Assembly (NCBI GenBank): GCA_947492475.1
Contig: CANLNM010000010.1
Coordinates: 22,266 to 86,265, forward strand
DNA length: 64,000 nucleotides
Source: an uncultured Paracoccaceae bacterium
GTDB lineage: Bacteria > Pseudomonadota > Alphaproteobacteria > Rhodobacterales > Rhodobacteraceae
Direction of reading: 5' to 3'
This document shows positions 27,965 through 36,999 of the stretch, piece after piece (within the stretch, counting starts at the first letter, position 1; every line of letters starts with the position of its first letter). The position numbers were made by a program, and so were the translations under genes. Below the pieces are notes generated by a model that saw nothing but the letters and a program-made list of their open reading frames with translations, made no database searches and was not told where the DNA came from.

Positions 27965-28623
27965 TTGGGGCGCGGAAACGGGATGACCAAAGGTGTGGAT
28001 CCGGTAAGGATTGCGATGGTCTTGGACGGGAACAAGTCCTGTAAAACCGCGTCCTGACAGCGCAGCCCACCTGTGAATGCCCCATAGGCGGGCAGGATCA
28101 TGCGCTGCGCATCCACGACGAAACAGGGGCGGGACCCATAGGCGGCAGGCCTGCTGGCCTTTGGGTGGTAATGTCCTGATATTTCGTGGCTTTTGTTCGG
28201 GTCCGCGATGTGGCGAAACGTCAGCGGCCCATGGGTCCATTCACATAAATGTGTGCCCCCCAATGCCACCGGACCGGGGTCATGATTGCCTTCGATCCAA
28301 ATCCATTCCCGCCCCGCCTGCAGGCGTAGCAGTCGTGAAATATCATCGGGATTAAGCGCATTTGCAGCGGCCAGATCATCAAAACTATCGCCCAGACAAA
28401 TGACCCTGCGCGGCGAAATGTGGTCCAAATCCTGTTCCAACTGGTCCAGAGTTGCCCGAATTTCATACGGCGGCAATAATCCCCCCGAACGCCGCGCGAT
28501 GCGTTCTGATTTTCCCAAATGCAAATCAGAGACGCACAGCGTTTTTTCGTCCGGCCAATACAATGCCCCCGACGCCAGCGCGATCAATTGGGTCCCGCAA
28601 AAAGTTAAGGAATGTCCGTTCAT
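27916..28623 (-). CDS. pdeM: Ligase-associated metallophosphoesterase PdeM
   Basis: Calcineurin-type metallophosphoesterase, 235 residues, with the full metal-site series: CVSDLHLGKSE, CLGDSFDDL, WIEGNHDPG and ISGHYHPK. It belongs to the family that is usually found with an Lhr-type helicase, an exonuclease and an ATP-dependent DNA ligase in bacterial DNA repair loci. The helicase gene lies directly upstream (start of pdeM 53 bp after its stop), but exonuclease and ligase are not here. The C-terminal tail past about residue 210 is Arg-rich and overlaps the LytTR gene on the opposite strand. Confidence 0.88.
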   Translation of the reverse strand: MNGHSLTFCGTQLIALASGALYWPDEKTLCVSDLHLGKSERIARRSGGLLPPYEIRATLDQLEQDLDHISPRRVICLGDSFDDLAAANALNPDDISRLLRLQAGREWIWIEGNHDPGPVALGGTHLCEWTHGPLTFRHIADPNKSHEISGHYHPKASRPAAYGSRPCFVVDAQRMILPAYGAFTGGLRCQDAVLQDLFPSKTIAILTGSTPLVIPFPRPNQSRGANRFTRTKVSR

Positions 28624-28675
28624 GATCTGTTCTTGCCCGTTTCAATTCGGCCAGGCAATCAAATTCGACGCCTTT

Positions 28676-31081
28676 TCACAATTGATCCAGTCCGGCCTCT
28701 TTCATCAATTGCGCTGCCGCCCGTGCGGCCAATTGTTCAGCGCCGGCACCGATGACAGGGACTTTGCCCACTTCGAAAAACATAGGCGCGCTGAGCGGGG
28801 TTAGGTGATCTGTTGTCACATGATCAATGCGCCCGGCCGTGCGATCCAACATTTCTTCGATCCGGGCGAAATCGACCAACCCGCGCAACGCTTCTTCGCG
28901 GGTGATACGCAACATCAGATGATCGGGGTCGTATTTCAGCAAAGTGTCATACAAAATGTCGCTGGAAAAGGTCGCCTGTCGCCCTGATTTTCGCGCAGCT
29001 TGGGGTAGATTGCGTTCAATCAATCCAGCGATGGTCGCCGTCCCGCGAAAACTGCGTTTCATCATGGCGTTCCCGCTGAGCCAATCGTCCAACGCATCCC
29101 CCAAAGTGTGATTTGTCAGCAGCGATGTCGGATCAGAAACGGGCTCTAACCCCCAGATAAGTGTGGCATAATCCGTCGCAACAAAGCCCAGAGGCGCGAG
29201 TTTTGCGATCTCCATCCGTTGGGTCATCAACAGACCCAATGTTTGCTGCGCATTGCGTCCAGCAAAGCCGTAGATGCAGGTATATTCCCGTCCATCCTGC
29301 GGAAAACTTTCGATTAACAAACGATCAGGTTCAGGCAATTTGGACCGGTCTTTTTGCAAGGTTAGCCAGTCGCGCGTATGAGGGGGCAGTTCGGGCCAGT
29401 CGGTCTGTTGAAACATCCGCAAAATGCGCTGGCTCAGCTGGGTTGATGTGGAAAATTTACTGCCGGAAAACACCGCAACCCGTGGGGTTTTATCCGCGCG
29501 GCGACGGACCTGAACGGTCATTTCCTTGATCTTTTCATAGGCGACAACCTGACCGCCAATCAGAAACGTATCACCGGGCGATAATGTCATGGCAAAGCTT
29601 TCTTCGACCTCGCCCAACGGTTTGCCACGCCCGCCCATCCGCACCTTTAGCAGGTCCGCATCCTGAATGGTGCCAATGTTCATGCGAATACGCTGTGCGG
29701 CGCGTGGATCGCGCAACGTCCACAGCCCGTCGCGCAGCATCAATCGTTGCCATTTGTCATAGGCGCGCAGGGCATAGCCCCCGGTGGCGCAAAAATCCAG
29801 ACAATCGTCAAATGCGGCCCGAGACAGATCACGATAGGCGCCCACAGTTTTGATTTCGTGGAACAATTCCGTGTCATCAAACGGTCCTGCACAGGCGCGG
29901 ATCAGGATATGCTGGCACAAAACATCGCGCGGGCCGGGGCCTTTGGGATCGCCGTCCAGATCGTGTTCGTGGGCGGCGTCCAGCGCGGCGACGCATTCGA
30001 TCACTTCGAACCGATTGGCCGGCACAAGGATCGCTTTGGACGGGGCATTATAGCGGTGATTGGCCCGCCCGATGCGCTGGATCAGGCGTTTGACGTTTTT
30101 GGGCGCGCCGATCTGGATAATCAGATCCACATCGCCCCAATCGATGCCCAGATCCAACGTGCCGGTGCAAACAATCGCACGCAAGTCGCCGCGCAGCATG
30201 GCGGCTTCGACGCGATCACGCTGTTCGCGGGCCAAACTGCCGTGGTGAATGCCGATGGGCAGGGCATCGTCATTGGCCAGCCACAGATTGTGAAAAAAGA
30301 TTTCGGCCTGCGCGCGTGTGTTGTGAAAAATCAGCGTGGTTTTGTGCTGTTTCACCTGTTCCAGCACCGCGGGAATTGCGTATTTGGCCCCGCCGCCAGA
30401 CCAAGGGGGTGGCGCATCTGTGACCAACATCGAAATATCGGGGGCCGGGCCGGGATCGGCGTGCAGGATCGGGCAGGGATCGGGATGGCGCGCCAGAGTT
30501 TTGGCCAGCGACTCGGGGTCTTGGACCGTGGCGGATAATCCAACCCGGCGCAGGCCCGGCGCTATGGTTTGCAACCGCGACAGGGCCAGCATCAATTGAT
30601 CGCCCCGTTTGCTGTCATCCAGCGCGTGAATTTCGTCAACAATCACCCGCTGTAGCCCGGCAAACATACGCGGCGCATCCTCATACGATGTCAGCAAAGC
30701 CAGACTTTCTGGGGTGGTCAGCAGAATATGCGGCGGGTCGGCGCGTTGGCGTTTTTTGCGGGTGGCGGATGTGTCGCCAGTGCGATCCTCAATACGGATC
30801 GGAAGGTTCATTTCCGCAACTGGTGTGGAAAGATTGCGTTTAATATCGGCGGCTAAGGCCTTAAGCGGGCTAACATAAAGCGTGTGCAGCCCGTCGTGAT
30901 TTCCATCGGCCAATTCCACCAAAGACGGCAAAAACCCCGCCAATGTTTTACCCCCGCCGGTCGGGGCGATCAACATCAACGCGGGGTCAGCGGATCGCGC
31001 CAGCATATCGGATTGATGCGGATGAACTGTCCATCCGCGCGATGCAAACCAGTCAGAAAAACGAGGGGGCAAATTGCTCAT
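28676..31081 (-). CDS. Ligase-associated DEXH-box DNA helicase (Lhr family)
   Basis: Superfamily 2 helicase of about 801 residues. Motif I reads LLIAPTGGGKTLAGFLPS, motif II VIVDEIHALDDSKRG, motif III LSATVQDP, and motifs V-VI RAIVCTGTLDLGIDWGDVDL and QRIGRANHRYN. The C-terminal half (LGEVEESFAMTLSPGDTFLIGGQVV) is the Lhr core winged-helix and beta-barrel region. It acts in DNA repair together with PdeM. I prefer ATG 31081 because family members begin like MSNLPPRFSDWFASRGW; ATG 31099 is possible. It forms a two-gene unit with pdeM. Confidence 0.9.
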   Translation of the reverse strand: MSNLPPRFSDWFASRGWTVHPHQSDMLARSADPALMLIAPTGGGKTLAGFLPSLVELADGNHDGLHTLYVSPLKALAADIKRNLSTPVAEMNLPIRIEDRTGDTSATRKKRQRADPPHILLTTPESLALLTSYEDAPRMFAGLQRVIVDEIHALDDSKRGDQLMLALSRLQTIAPGLRRVGLSATVQDPESLAKTLARHPDPCPILHADPGPAPDISMLVTDAPPPWSGGGAKYAIPAVLEQVKQHKTTLIFHNTRAQAEIFFHNLWLANDDALPIGIHHGSLAREQRDRVEAAMLRGDLRAIVCTGTLDLGIDWGDVDLIIQIGAPKNVKRLIQRIGRANHRYNAPSKAILVPANRFEVIECVAALDAAHEHDLDGDPKGPGPRDVLCQHILIRACAGPFDDTELFHEIKTVGAYRDLSRAAFDDCLDFCATGGYALRAYDKWQRLMLRDGLWTLRDPRAAQRIRMNIGTIQDADLLKVRMGGRGKPLGEVEESFAMTLSPGDTFLIGGQVVAYEKIKEMTVQVRRRADKTPRVAVFSGSKFSTSTQLSQRILRMFQQTDWPELPPHTRDWLTLQKDRSKLPEPDRLLIESFPQDGREYTCIYGFAGRNAQQTLGLLMTQRMEIAKLAPLGFVATDYATLIWGLEPVSDPTSLLTNHTLGDALDDWLSGNAMMKRSFRGTATIAGLIERNLPQAARKSGRQATFSSDILYDTLLKYDPDHLMLRITREEALRGLVDFARIEEMLDRTAGRIDHVTTDHLTPLSAPMFFEVGKVPVIGAGAEQLAARAAAQLMKEAGLDQL

Positions 31082-31290
31082 CTGCGCAATCTGCCCCATC
31101 TAAGGGGCAAGTCCAAGATCAAGATCGGTGGAACTATTGCGATCCTGCGCCCGCGCGTGACAGGTTGGAACAGGTCGAAACCATAGCCATCGCAATGATT
31201 TGTAACACGGGAAACATGGGCGGCATTGGGAAACAGCCGCCGCGCCAAAGGTCCAGTGTTTCTTGGTGGAATTTACACCGCCAAGCGGGA

Positions 31291-32604
31291 TTAGTGAACG
31301 ATCTCTTCTTCTTTGACGAACATGTTTTCCCAAGCCCGGTCAATCAGTTCCGGGGTCATCTGATTGGGGATGCCTTCGAATTCACAAATCGAAATCATCT
31401 GATCAATCAAAAACACCGGCTGATAGTTCGCATAGATATTATCGATTTCCGGATATTTGTTATTCAACAAATGGATCAGCGCCGCTTCGTCCAGGGGCAT
31501 CTTTTTCTTACGCGCAACGAGGGCGAAAATCTTGAGGAAGTCCTCTTGGTCGGGGCCGTCGATCTTGATTTTGTAGAAAATCCGACGCAACGCCGCTTTG
31601 TCGAAGATTTCGTTCGGGTGGAAGTTGGTCGAAAAAATCACCAACGTATCAAACGGAACTTCGAATTTTTCACCGGATTGCAGGGCCAGAATATCGCGGC
31701 TTTCTTCTAGGGGAACAATCCAGCGGTTGACCAGCGCCTGTGGCGGCTCGGCCTGACGTCCAAGGTCATCCACGATAAACACGCCGCCCGAGGATTTTAG
31801 CTGCAACGGGGCCTGATAGGTCCGCGCTGTGGGGTTATAAACCAGATCCAACATCGATAGGGACAATTCACCACCGGTGATCACGGTTGGGCGTTCGCAA
31901 CGCACGTAACGTGTGTCAAATCGGCCTGATGTGCGACGCAGGGAATTGGGGTCATCCACGTCGTCCTCTGCCGAAGTGTGCACAATCGGGTCATAAACGG
32001 TGATCACCTGACCAGAATATTCGATGGCGCGTGGGATATAAATTTTGTCCCCCAGCGCGTCGCGAATCCCGTTTGAGATTGACGATTTACCATTCCCCGG
32101 AGGGCCATACATCAGGATCGAACGACCCGCGCCAACCGCTGGCCCCAATTGGTCCAGCAGGGTCGGGGGCAGGATCAGATGGCCCATCGCATTGGTCAGC
32201 TGACCACGGGAAACCATAATGTTGCGGATCGATTGGCGTTTAACCTGTTCGCGGTACACATCCAGCGGCACGGGCATCGCCCCGAAATATTCCGACTGCG
32301 CCAGCGCATCCAGCGCGCGCGCTTTGCCGTTATCCGTCAGCTGATAGCCCATTTCGTTGCTGGTCGCGGCGGCCGACATGGTGCCCATCGCTTCTACCAA
32401 TTGCTGACTGCGGCTGAGATCGATCAGTTCCTGCGTCACCGGAACGGGCAGGCAAATGGCCCGCGCCAGCGCGGTCACCATCGTCAGGTTTTTGCGGAAC
32501 ATGGTTTTCAACAGAATGTCGCGCATCATCACAACGGGCAATTGCATGGCCTCCAGCGATTTTGGCGCGGGCGGTGCAATCACATTTGAAACTTGCATAT
32601 TCAT
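31291..32604 (-). CDS. AAA family ATPase
   Basis: A 437-residue soluble ATPase. The P-loop MYGPPGNGKSS is at about residues 165-175 and Walker B GGVFIVDDLGRQ at about 273-284, followed by a sensor-like FSTNFHPNEIFDKAALRR. A conserved N-terminal region of about 150 residues precedes the ATPase domain. The PTVITGGELSLSMLDLVY segment is typical of a group of ATPases found across alphaproteobacteria, some near pilus genes. Substrate not known. A 191 bp gap separates it from the helicase gene, and its promoter lies in the region shared with the divergent membrane protein. Confidence 0.75.
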   Translation of the reverse strand: MNMQVSNVIAPPAPKSLEAMQLPVVMMRDILLKTMFRKNLTMVTALARAICLPVPVTQELIDLSRSQQLVEAMGTMSAAATSNEMGYQLTDNGKARALDALAQSEYFGAMPVPLDVYREQVKRQSIRNIMVSRGQLTNAMGHLILPPTLLDQLGPAVGAGRSILMYGPPGNGKSSISNGIRDALGDKIYIPRAIEYSGQVITVYDPIVHTSAEDDVDDPNSLRRTSGRFDTRYVRCERPTVITGGELSLSMLDLVYNPTARTYQAPLQLKSSGGVFIVDDLGRQAEPPQALVNRWIVPLEESRDILALQSGEKFEVPFDTLVIFSTNFHPNEIFDKAALRRIFYKIKIDGPDQEDFLKIFALVARKKKMPLDEAALIHLLNNKYPEIDNIYANYQPVFLIDQMISICEFEGIPNQMTPELIDRAWENMFVKEEEIVH

Positions 32605-32752
32605 CGGTCTTGGCCTCGGTTTGCTCGTCCTATTTGTGGCCTTTGCGCCGCGTCGTTAACCATTTGGGAACACACACAGCACAGGCTTTGCTTTTGGTGT
32701 TTTGCCAGCCTAATGTGGCCACAAATGGGCAAACCATTGCAAAGAGGCAGAC

Positions 32753-34390
32753 ATGAACAGTTCAAACGCGGCAAGATTGCCGCTTTTCATCGGGATTCTG
32801 ATCGTTTTGATGGGCGCCGTTGCCCTGATGAAGGGGGGGTTGCTCATTGGGAAACACGAAGGTGACACGCTGCATCTGATGCAGATCGTGTTTCGAATGT
32901 CGACCGGACAGGTGCCGCATATTGATTTCATGACACCGATTGGGGCCTTGGCCTTTGCGCCGATTGTTTTCTTTGTGAAACAAGGGTTTGGGATCGGCAT
33001 TTCGGTGATCTATGCGCAAATCCTGATGGCCGTTTTGATCGCGCCGATTGTGTGGCATGTGGCCCGCACCCGGTTCAATCAAACGCTGGGGCTGCTGTTT
33101 GCGTTGGTGATTATGGTGATGATGCTGGCGCTGGTGCACGGCGAAAGCGAACGCGCGATTTCGATTTCGATGCATTACAATCGCTGGGCCTGGTCGGCGG
33201 CGTTTGTTGCAATTTTAACAGCTTTGATCCCCTCAAAAGGCAAAACCGGCATCGCGGATGGGGTGATTGTCGGCGGGATGATGGCTGTTTTGGTTATGAT
33301 CAAGATGACCTATTTCGCCGCTTTTGCGATTCCCGTTTTGGTCGCCTTGATTGTCACCCGGCAATATATGGCCACGATTGTATCGCTATTGACCGGTGTT
33401 GGAATCATTGCCGTGATCACGATGATTGCAGGCGACATTTACTGGACCGCCTACCTGACCGACCTGATCACCGTGGCTGGGTCCGAAGTCCGCCCACAGC
33501 CGGGCGAGGACTTTGTTGGGGTGATTTCCGCCCCGGCCTACAAAGGTGCGTCACTGCTGGCTTTGGCATCTGTGATCGTGTTGCGTCAATCCGGCGCCAA
33601 GGCGGCGGGGCTGGTTTTGCTGCTGCTGTTGCCGGGCTTTTTCTATGTGACCTTTCAGAATTTCGGCAATGATCCGCAATGGCTGTGGGTGCTGGCGTTG
33701 ATCCTGTTTGCATGGCGTCCTGCGGCGGATGTGGTGAATTCCTATGGCTGGAACATGCGTCAGGCGGTGAACATCACCGGGGCGATGGCGCTGGCCTTTG
33801 GCATGCCGTCCTTCTTTAACCTCGCATTTTCGCCATTCCGCCATATCGCGATTGATGCGACGGAATATGCGCCGCTGCTGCCCCGTGGCGGGCGGCATTC
33901 GGATATCCAAACCAACGAAGTGCGCGCCATGCGCGTGGATGCCCGTGTTGCCTGGGATGGCGAAGGCTCAGGCCTAGAAGCTTATAAAGAAGCGGCGGAT
34001 CGCGATGATCTGACCACCTTTATGGGCGAAACCTTTGAATATTGTTCGATCGAACTGGGCCTATCGGCGTTTTTTGATGCCATCACCCAAGATCTGGAAA
34101 ACAGCGGTTGGGCTGATGGTCGCAAACTGTTCGCGGCGGATTTGTTCAGTTCTTATTGGTTGTTTGGCAATCTGACGCCGGTGGATGGCGGCGCGCCTTG
34201 GTATTATGGCGGCCTGCCGGGCTATGAGGATGCGGATCTGTTGCTGGTGCCGATTTGCCCGCTGGCCTATGATGTGCATGGTCAAGTTCTGGAAGCGATC
34301 CAAGAGGTGGGCACAGATGATCTGACCGAAGTGCGCCGCACCCCGCTTTATATTCTATATGAAAAGGGCGGGGCACAATCGGAGGGTTAA
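32753..34390 (+). CDS. Polytopic membrane protein, glycosyltransferase-like
   Basis: A 545-residue membrane protein with about 9-10 helices in the first 370 residues and a soluble C-terminal domain of about 160 residues. The first loop after helix 1 has HEGDTLHLMQIVFRMSTGQVPHIDFMTPIG, resembling the acidic first periplasmic loop of GT-C-fold glycosyltransferases, and the soluble tail has an acidic EYAPLLPRGGRHSD and CSIELGLSAFFDAITQ part. This suggests a lipid-linked sugar transferase or polymer assembly protein; I cannot name the family. No operon partners. Confidence 0.6.
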   Translation: MNSSNAARLPLFIGILIVLMGAVALMKGGLLIGKHEGDTLHLMQIVFRMSTGQVPHIDFMTPIGALAFAPIVFFVKQGFGIGISVIYAQILMAVLIAPIVWHVARTRFNQTLGLLFALVIMVMMLALVHGESERAISISMHYNRWAWSAAFVAILTALIPSKGKTGIADGVIVGGMMAVLVMIKMTYFAAFAIPVLVALIVTRQYMATIVSLLTGVGIIAVITMIAGDIYWTAYLTDLITVAGSEVRPQPGEDFVGVISAPAYKGASLLALASVIVLRQSGAKAAGLVLLLLLPGFFYVTFQNFGNDPQWLWVLALILFAWRPAADVVNSYGWNMRQAVNITGAMALAFGMPSFFNLAFSPFRHIAIDATEYAPLLPRGGRHSDIQTNEVRAMRVDARVAWDGEGSGLEAYKEAADRDDLTTFMGETFEYCSIELGLSAFFDAITQDLENSGWADGRKLFAADLFSSYWLFGNLTPVDGGAPWYYGGLPGYEDADLLLVPICPLAYDVHGQVLEAIQEVGTDDLTEVRRTPLYILYEKGGAQSEG

Positions 34391-34466
34391 TCGTGCGAAA
34401 TCGCCCGTTTTCGCCATTTGTGTGACTCTTTTCTAAAGATCAGCGGCCATTTCACGTGAATTGGTG

Positions 34467-34494
34467 TTGACTCGGGGGCGGTGCAGGCTACAAG
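34467..34494 (+). promoter_or_regulatory. Candidate sigma-70 promoter of rpmG
   Basis: TTGACT (34467-34472), a 16-base spacer, then TACAAG (34489-34494), about 58 bp before the rpmG start. A GGGGGCGGTG (34475-34484) and CACCGCCC (34523-34530) inverted pair lies across the start region and leader. Confidence 0.55.
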
Positions 34495-34551
34495 GCAAAC
34501 CTCATACGAATTCACGCGAGGCACACCGCCCGCGAACCGGAGAATAGAAAC

Positions 34552-34719
34552 ATGGCGAAGCCGACCACTATCAAAATCCGCCTGAACTCCACCGCGGGGA
34601 CTGGCCACTTTTATGTAGCTAAGAAAAACGCACGGACCATGACCGAAAAAATGGTTGTCCGTAAGTATGACCCGGTTGTGCGCAAGCACGTGGAATACAA
34701 AGAAGGCAAGATCAAGTAA
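34552..34719 (+). CDS. rpmG: 50S ribosomal protein L33
   Basis: A 55-residue basic protein, [20 protein letters not shown] at the start and [19 protein letters not shown] near the end, which is the L33 pattern in the zinc-free form (the cysteines are absent). It is part of the large ribosomal subunit near the E site. CCGGAGAATAGAAAC gives the ribosome binding site. A clear promoter stands upstream and a terminator downstream, so it is transcribed alone. Confidence 0.95.
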   Translation: MAKPTTIKIRLNSTAGTGHFYVAKKNARTMTEKMVVRKYDPVVRKHVEYKEGKIK

Positions 34720-34740
34720 GATCGCTGGACATTGGATTTC

Positions 34741-34772
34741 AAAGGGCCGCTCCGCAAGGACGCGGCCTTTTT
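34741..34772 (+). terminator. rpmG terminator
   Basis: AAAGGGCCGC (34741-34750) and GCGGCCTTT (34762-34770) pair with a one-base bulge; TTTTTGTTT follows. It lies 21 bp after the rpmG stop. Confidence 0.75.
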
Positions 34773-34791
34773 GTTTATATAAGTATATGTG

Positions 34792-35298
34792 ATGCCCCAC
34801 CTTAACGTTGATATTCGTCCCAGCCACGGCGCCGACTTTGACGCGGTTGACGACCTGTTGGGTTGCGCCTATCCGGTGCTGCTGGCCCCGGATTATCGGG
34901 CGGATTTATTGGCCAAGGCATTGCCAATCATATCCCGCGCCAATCCCGAATTATTGTCCAGCGGCACCTATTTCGTCGCCCACCAAGACGGGCAATTGCT
35001 GGGAGCAGGGGGGTGGTCACGGGGGTTGCCCGGCGGCGGCGCGGCCTTGCCGGATCGGGGTAATATTCGCCATCTGGTCACGGCTGAAACGGTTGTGCGT
35101 CAGGGGGTGGGCCGCGCGTTGATGCAGCATATCCTTGCAGATGCCAAACGCGCAGGCATGGGGTGGATGCATTGCATTGCCACCCTGACGGCCGTGCCAT
35201 TTTATCACGCGATGGGGTTTAGCGATATTGGCGCAATCGACGTGCCATTGCAGACGGATCTACACTTTCCTGCGATGGAAATGCAGCTGTGGTTTTGA
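34792..35298 (+). CDS. GNAT family N-acetyltransferase
   Basis: A 168-residue acetyltransferase of the GNAT fold. The acetyl-CoA loop is seen as VTAETVVRQGVGRALMQHILADAKRAGM, and a C-terminal FYHAMGFSDIGA segment is the usual end of the fold. An LGAGGWSRGLPGGG stretch forms the central strand. The acceptor is unknown. Start ATG 34792, three bases after a GTG that might also serve. Its stop lies against the MAPEG gene stop on the other strand. Confidence 0.85.
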   Translation: MPHLNVDIRPSHGADFDAVDDLLGCAYPVLLAPDYRADLLAKALPIISRANPELLSSGTYFVAHQDGQLLGAGGWSRGLPGGGAALPDRGNIRHLVTAETVVRQGVGRALMQHILADAKRAGMGWMHCIATLTAVPFYHAMGFSDIGAIDVPLQTDLHFPAMEMQLWF

Positions 35299-35700
35299 TC
35301 ACAGGATCAGCGTCAGCCCCAATGTCAGCAACAGGTTGACCTGCACAATCACCGTGGTCAACATCCCGTAATAGCGGAATTTGAAATGGGTGCCGGGGGC
35401 GGTGAAATACCGCGCATGCAATCCCCGCCCAATGATCAGACCACAGGCCAACAGCGCCAACCAAGACGTCCAGGCACCGGCCAATTCTGACAATCCCATC
35501 AGGATCAGCGACATGGGGATGGTTTCGACCGCATTGGCATGACCCCGGATCGCCTTGGCCATGTCGCGGTTGTCATTGTCGCCCAGCACCACCTTATGCA
35601 GACGGCGCATTTTCACCACCTTTAACGTCAGCCAAAGGATCAAAGCGCCCAGGAGCAGGGCAGTTACGGATGTGACGGGTAAACTGATATTATGTTCCAT
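35299..35700 (-). CDS. MAPEG family membrane protein
   Basis: A 133-residue protein with four membrane helices, matching the MAPEG (eicosanoid and glutathione metabolism) superfamily. The conserved DMAKAIRGHANAVETIPM segment between helices 1 and 2 contains the RGHANAxE signature of the bacterial YecN-type group, and GRGLHARYF follows helix 3. The bacterial members may act as glutathione transferases or peroxidases in the inner membrane; the substrate is unknown. Confidence 0.9.
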   Translation of the reverse strand: MEHNISLPVTSVTALLLGALILWLTLKVVKMRRLHKVVLGDNDNRDMAKAIRGHANAVETIPMSLILMGLSELAGAWTSWLALLACGLIIGRGLHARYFTAPGTHFKFRYYGMLTTVIVQVNLLLTLGLTLIL

Positions 35701-35734
35701 GGCCGAACTTTAGGGCCATACCCACAAAAGAAAA

Positions 35735-35754
35735 GGGCCGCCCGAAGGCAGCCC
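35735..35754 (-). terminator. Terminator of the Bax-inhibitor-1 gene
   Basis: On the minus strand GGGCTGCC and GGCGGCCC pair (one T-G) around a TTCG tetraloop, followed by TTTTCTTTT. It lies 25 bp after the stop of the gene at 35780-36517. Confidence 0.85.
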
Positions 35755-35779
35755 TAAATGACGTAAGGTCAGTTCCGAA

Positions 35780-36517
35780 TTATTCGCGGTTGCCCAGGAA
35801 TTGCAGCAGGAACATGAACATGTTGATAAAGTCCATATACAGGTTCAACGCGCCCATGATGGCCGCTTTGCCCAGCCATTCCTGATCGCTATGCGCCGCA
35901 TGGGCCACATATTCGGATTTGATTTTCTGTGTGTCATAGGCGGTCAGACCGGCAAAGATCAAAACACCCAATACAGAGATCGCAAAATGGATCGCGCTAG
36001 AGCCGATGAACATGTTGACGATTGACGCAACGATCAGGCCGATCACACCCATGATCAAAAACGTGCCCATGGCGGACAGGTCTTTTTTGGTGGTGTAGCC
36101 ATAAAGGCTAAGACCGGCGAACGCGATCGAAGTCACAAGGAATGTGGTCGCGATGGACACGCCCGTAAACGCGGCGAAAATCCAGCTGATCGACAGGCCC
36201 ATAACAGCGGCAAAAGCATAGAAAAACAATTGCGCGGCGGCGGCGGACATTTTGTTGATCATCGCACCAAAGACAAAAACCATGCCCAAAGGTGCAAACA
36301 TCACAATGTAACCTAGGATGTTTGGTCTAAACGTGGCCGGATCGCGCAGCACGCTCAGCAATTCTGGGTTGGACCCAAATGCCCATGCCACAGCAAAGGT
36401 CAGCAACATGCCGACAGACATCGTGCCGTAAACTTTGTTCATATGGGCGCGAAGGCCCGCATCGATTTCAGCCGCGCGAACGCCGCTCACAGAACCGATT
36501 GTATTATATTCAGCCAT
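35780..36517 (-). CDS. Bax inhibitor-1 / YccA family membrane protein
   Basis: A 245-residue inner membrane protein with seven helices, of the BI-1/TMBIM (YbhL/YccA) family. The segment FGSNPELLSVLRDPATF and the later ALNLYMDFINMFMFLLQFLG end are family-typical; the conserved acidic residues near the end of helices may form the pH or calcium switch known in the family. Some members interact with FtsH. The ATG at 36517 follows CTGGAGGTATTG; the frame stays open 40 codons further upstream but without a proper site. A long leader exists before it. Monocistronic, ended by a strong terminator. Confidence 0.93.
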   Translation of the reverse strand: MAEYNTIGSVSGVRAAEIDAGLRAHMNKVYGTMSVGMLLTFAVAWAFGSNPELLSVLRDPATFRPNILGYIVMFAPLGMVFVFGAMINKMSAAAAQLFFYAFAAVMGLSISWIFAAFTGVSIATTFLVTSIAFAGLSLYGYTTKKDLSAMGTFLIMGVIGLIVASIVNMFIGSSAIHFAISVLGVLIFAGLTAYDTQKIKSEYVAHAAHSDQEWLGKAAIMGALNLYMDFINMFMFLLQFLGNRE

Positions 36518-36670
36518 CAATACCTCCAGGGGCTTGAACAATGACCCCGCATGCGACGCATGAAAGGGATTGTGGTGAATATCGGTGTTCGCGACAGCTT
36601 TTTCAAGGTTTTCTAAGGTGAACGCAGTGTTTCCCAATCAAATTGCGGGTGGGTAACACTGCGGTCTTTG

Positions 36671-36880
36671 TCACCCACGCCAGTTGGATGGCGCGTCCCA
36701 GAGGGGGCGTTGTGTTTCGATCAGAACGTCTGCTGTGCTCAGACCGATGTCTTTCAGCGCAGTTGCGTCCAATTTTGCAAGGGCGCGGCGCTGACGGAAC
36801 AGGGAATGCGCATCGGACAGACGCTTAAGCAGGCTAACTTTGCGTGGGGCGCAGGCGGCGGTTTGGATCATGGTGGCCAT
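36671..36880 (-). CDS. DUF1127 (YjiS-like) small protein
   Basis: A 69-residue protein with the DUF1127 core RQRRALAKLDATALKDIGLSTADVL, followed by an extra TQRPLWDAPSNWRG tail. An AAGGAGAGACACA site stands before the ATG. It is divergent from a LysR regulator, and a perfect dyad lies between the two genes (36936-36956), so the LysR protein probably controls it. The arrangement resembles other alphaproteobacterial pairs of a small DUF1127 gene with a LysR regulator. Confidence 0.85.
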   Translation of the reverse strand: MATMIQTAACAPRKVSLLKRLSDAHSLFRQRRALAKLDATALKDIGLSTADVLIETQRPLWDAPSNWRG

Positions 36881-36935
36881 TGTGTCTCTCCTTTGAAAGT
36901 GATGAGTCGTCGGGTTTGTATTTCGATGCTTGATA

Positions 36936-36956
36936 TATGCAGAACCTCAATGCATA
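36936..36956. promoter_or_regulatory. Candidate LysR operator
   Basis: Perfect six-base dyad TATGCA (36936-36941), nine bases, TGCATA (36951-36956). It matches the T-N11-A type of LysR binding site and lies in the 119 bp gap between the divergent DUF1127 and LysR genes. Confidence 0.55.
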
Positions 36957-36999
36957 AGTGAAATGAATGTTTATCGGATTGAACATCAAGGAATGTGAT

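Noticed and set aside
36643..36961. Plus-strand frames across the second DUF1127 gene
   Set aside because: They are shadows of the DUF1127 gene on the minus strand, which has a proper site and family core.
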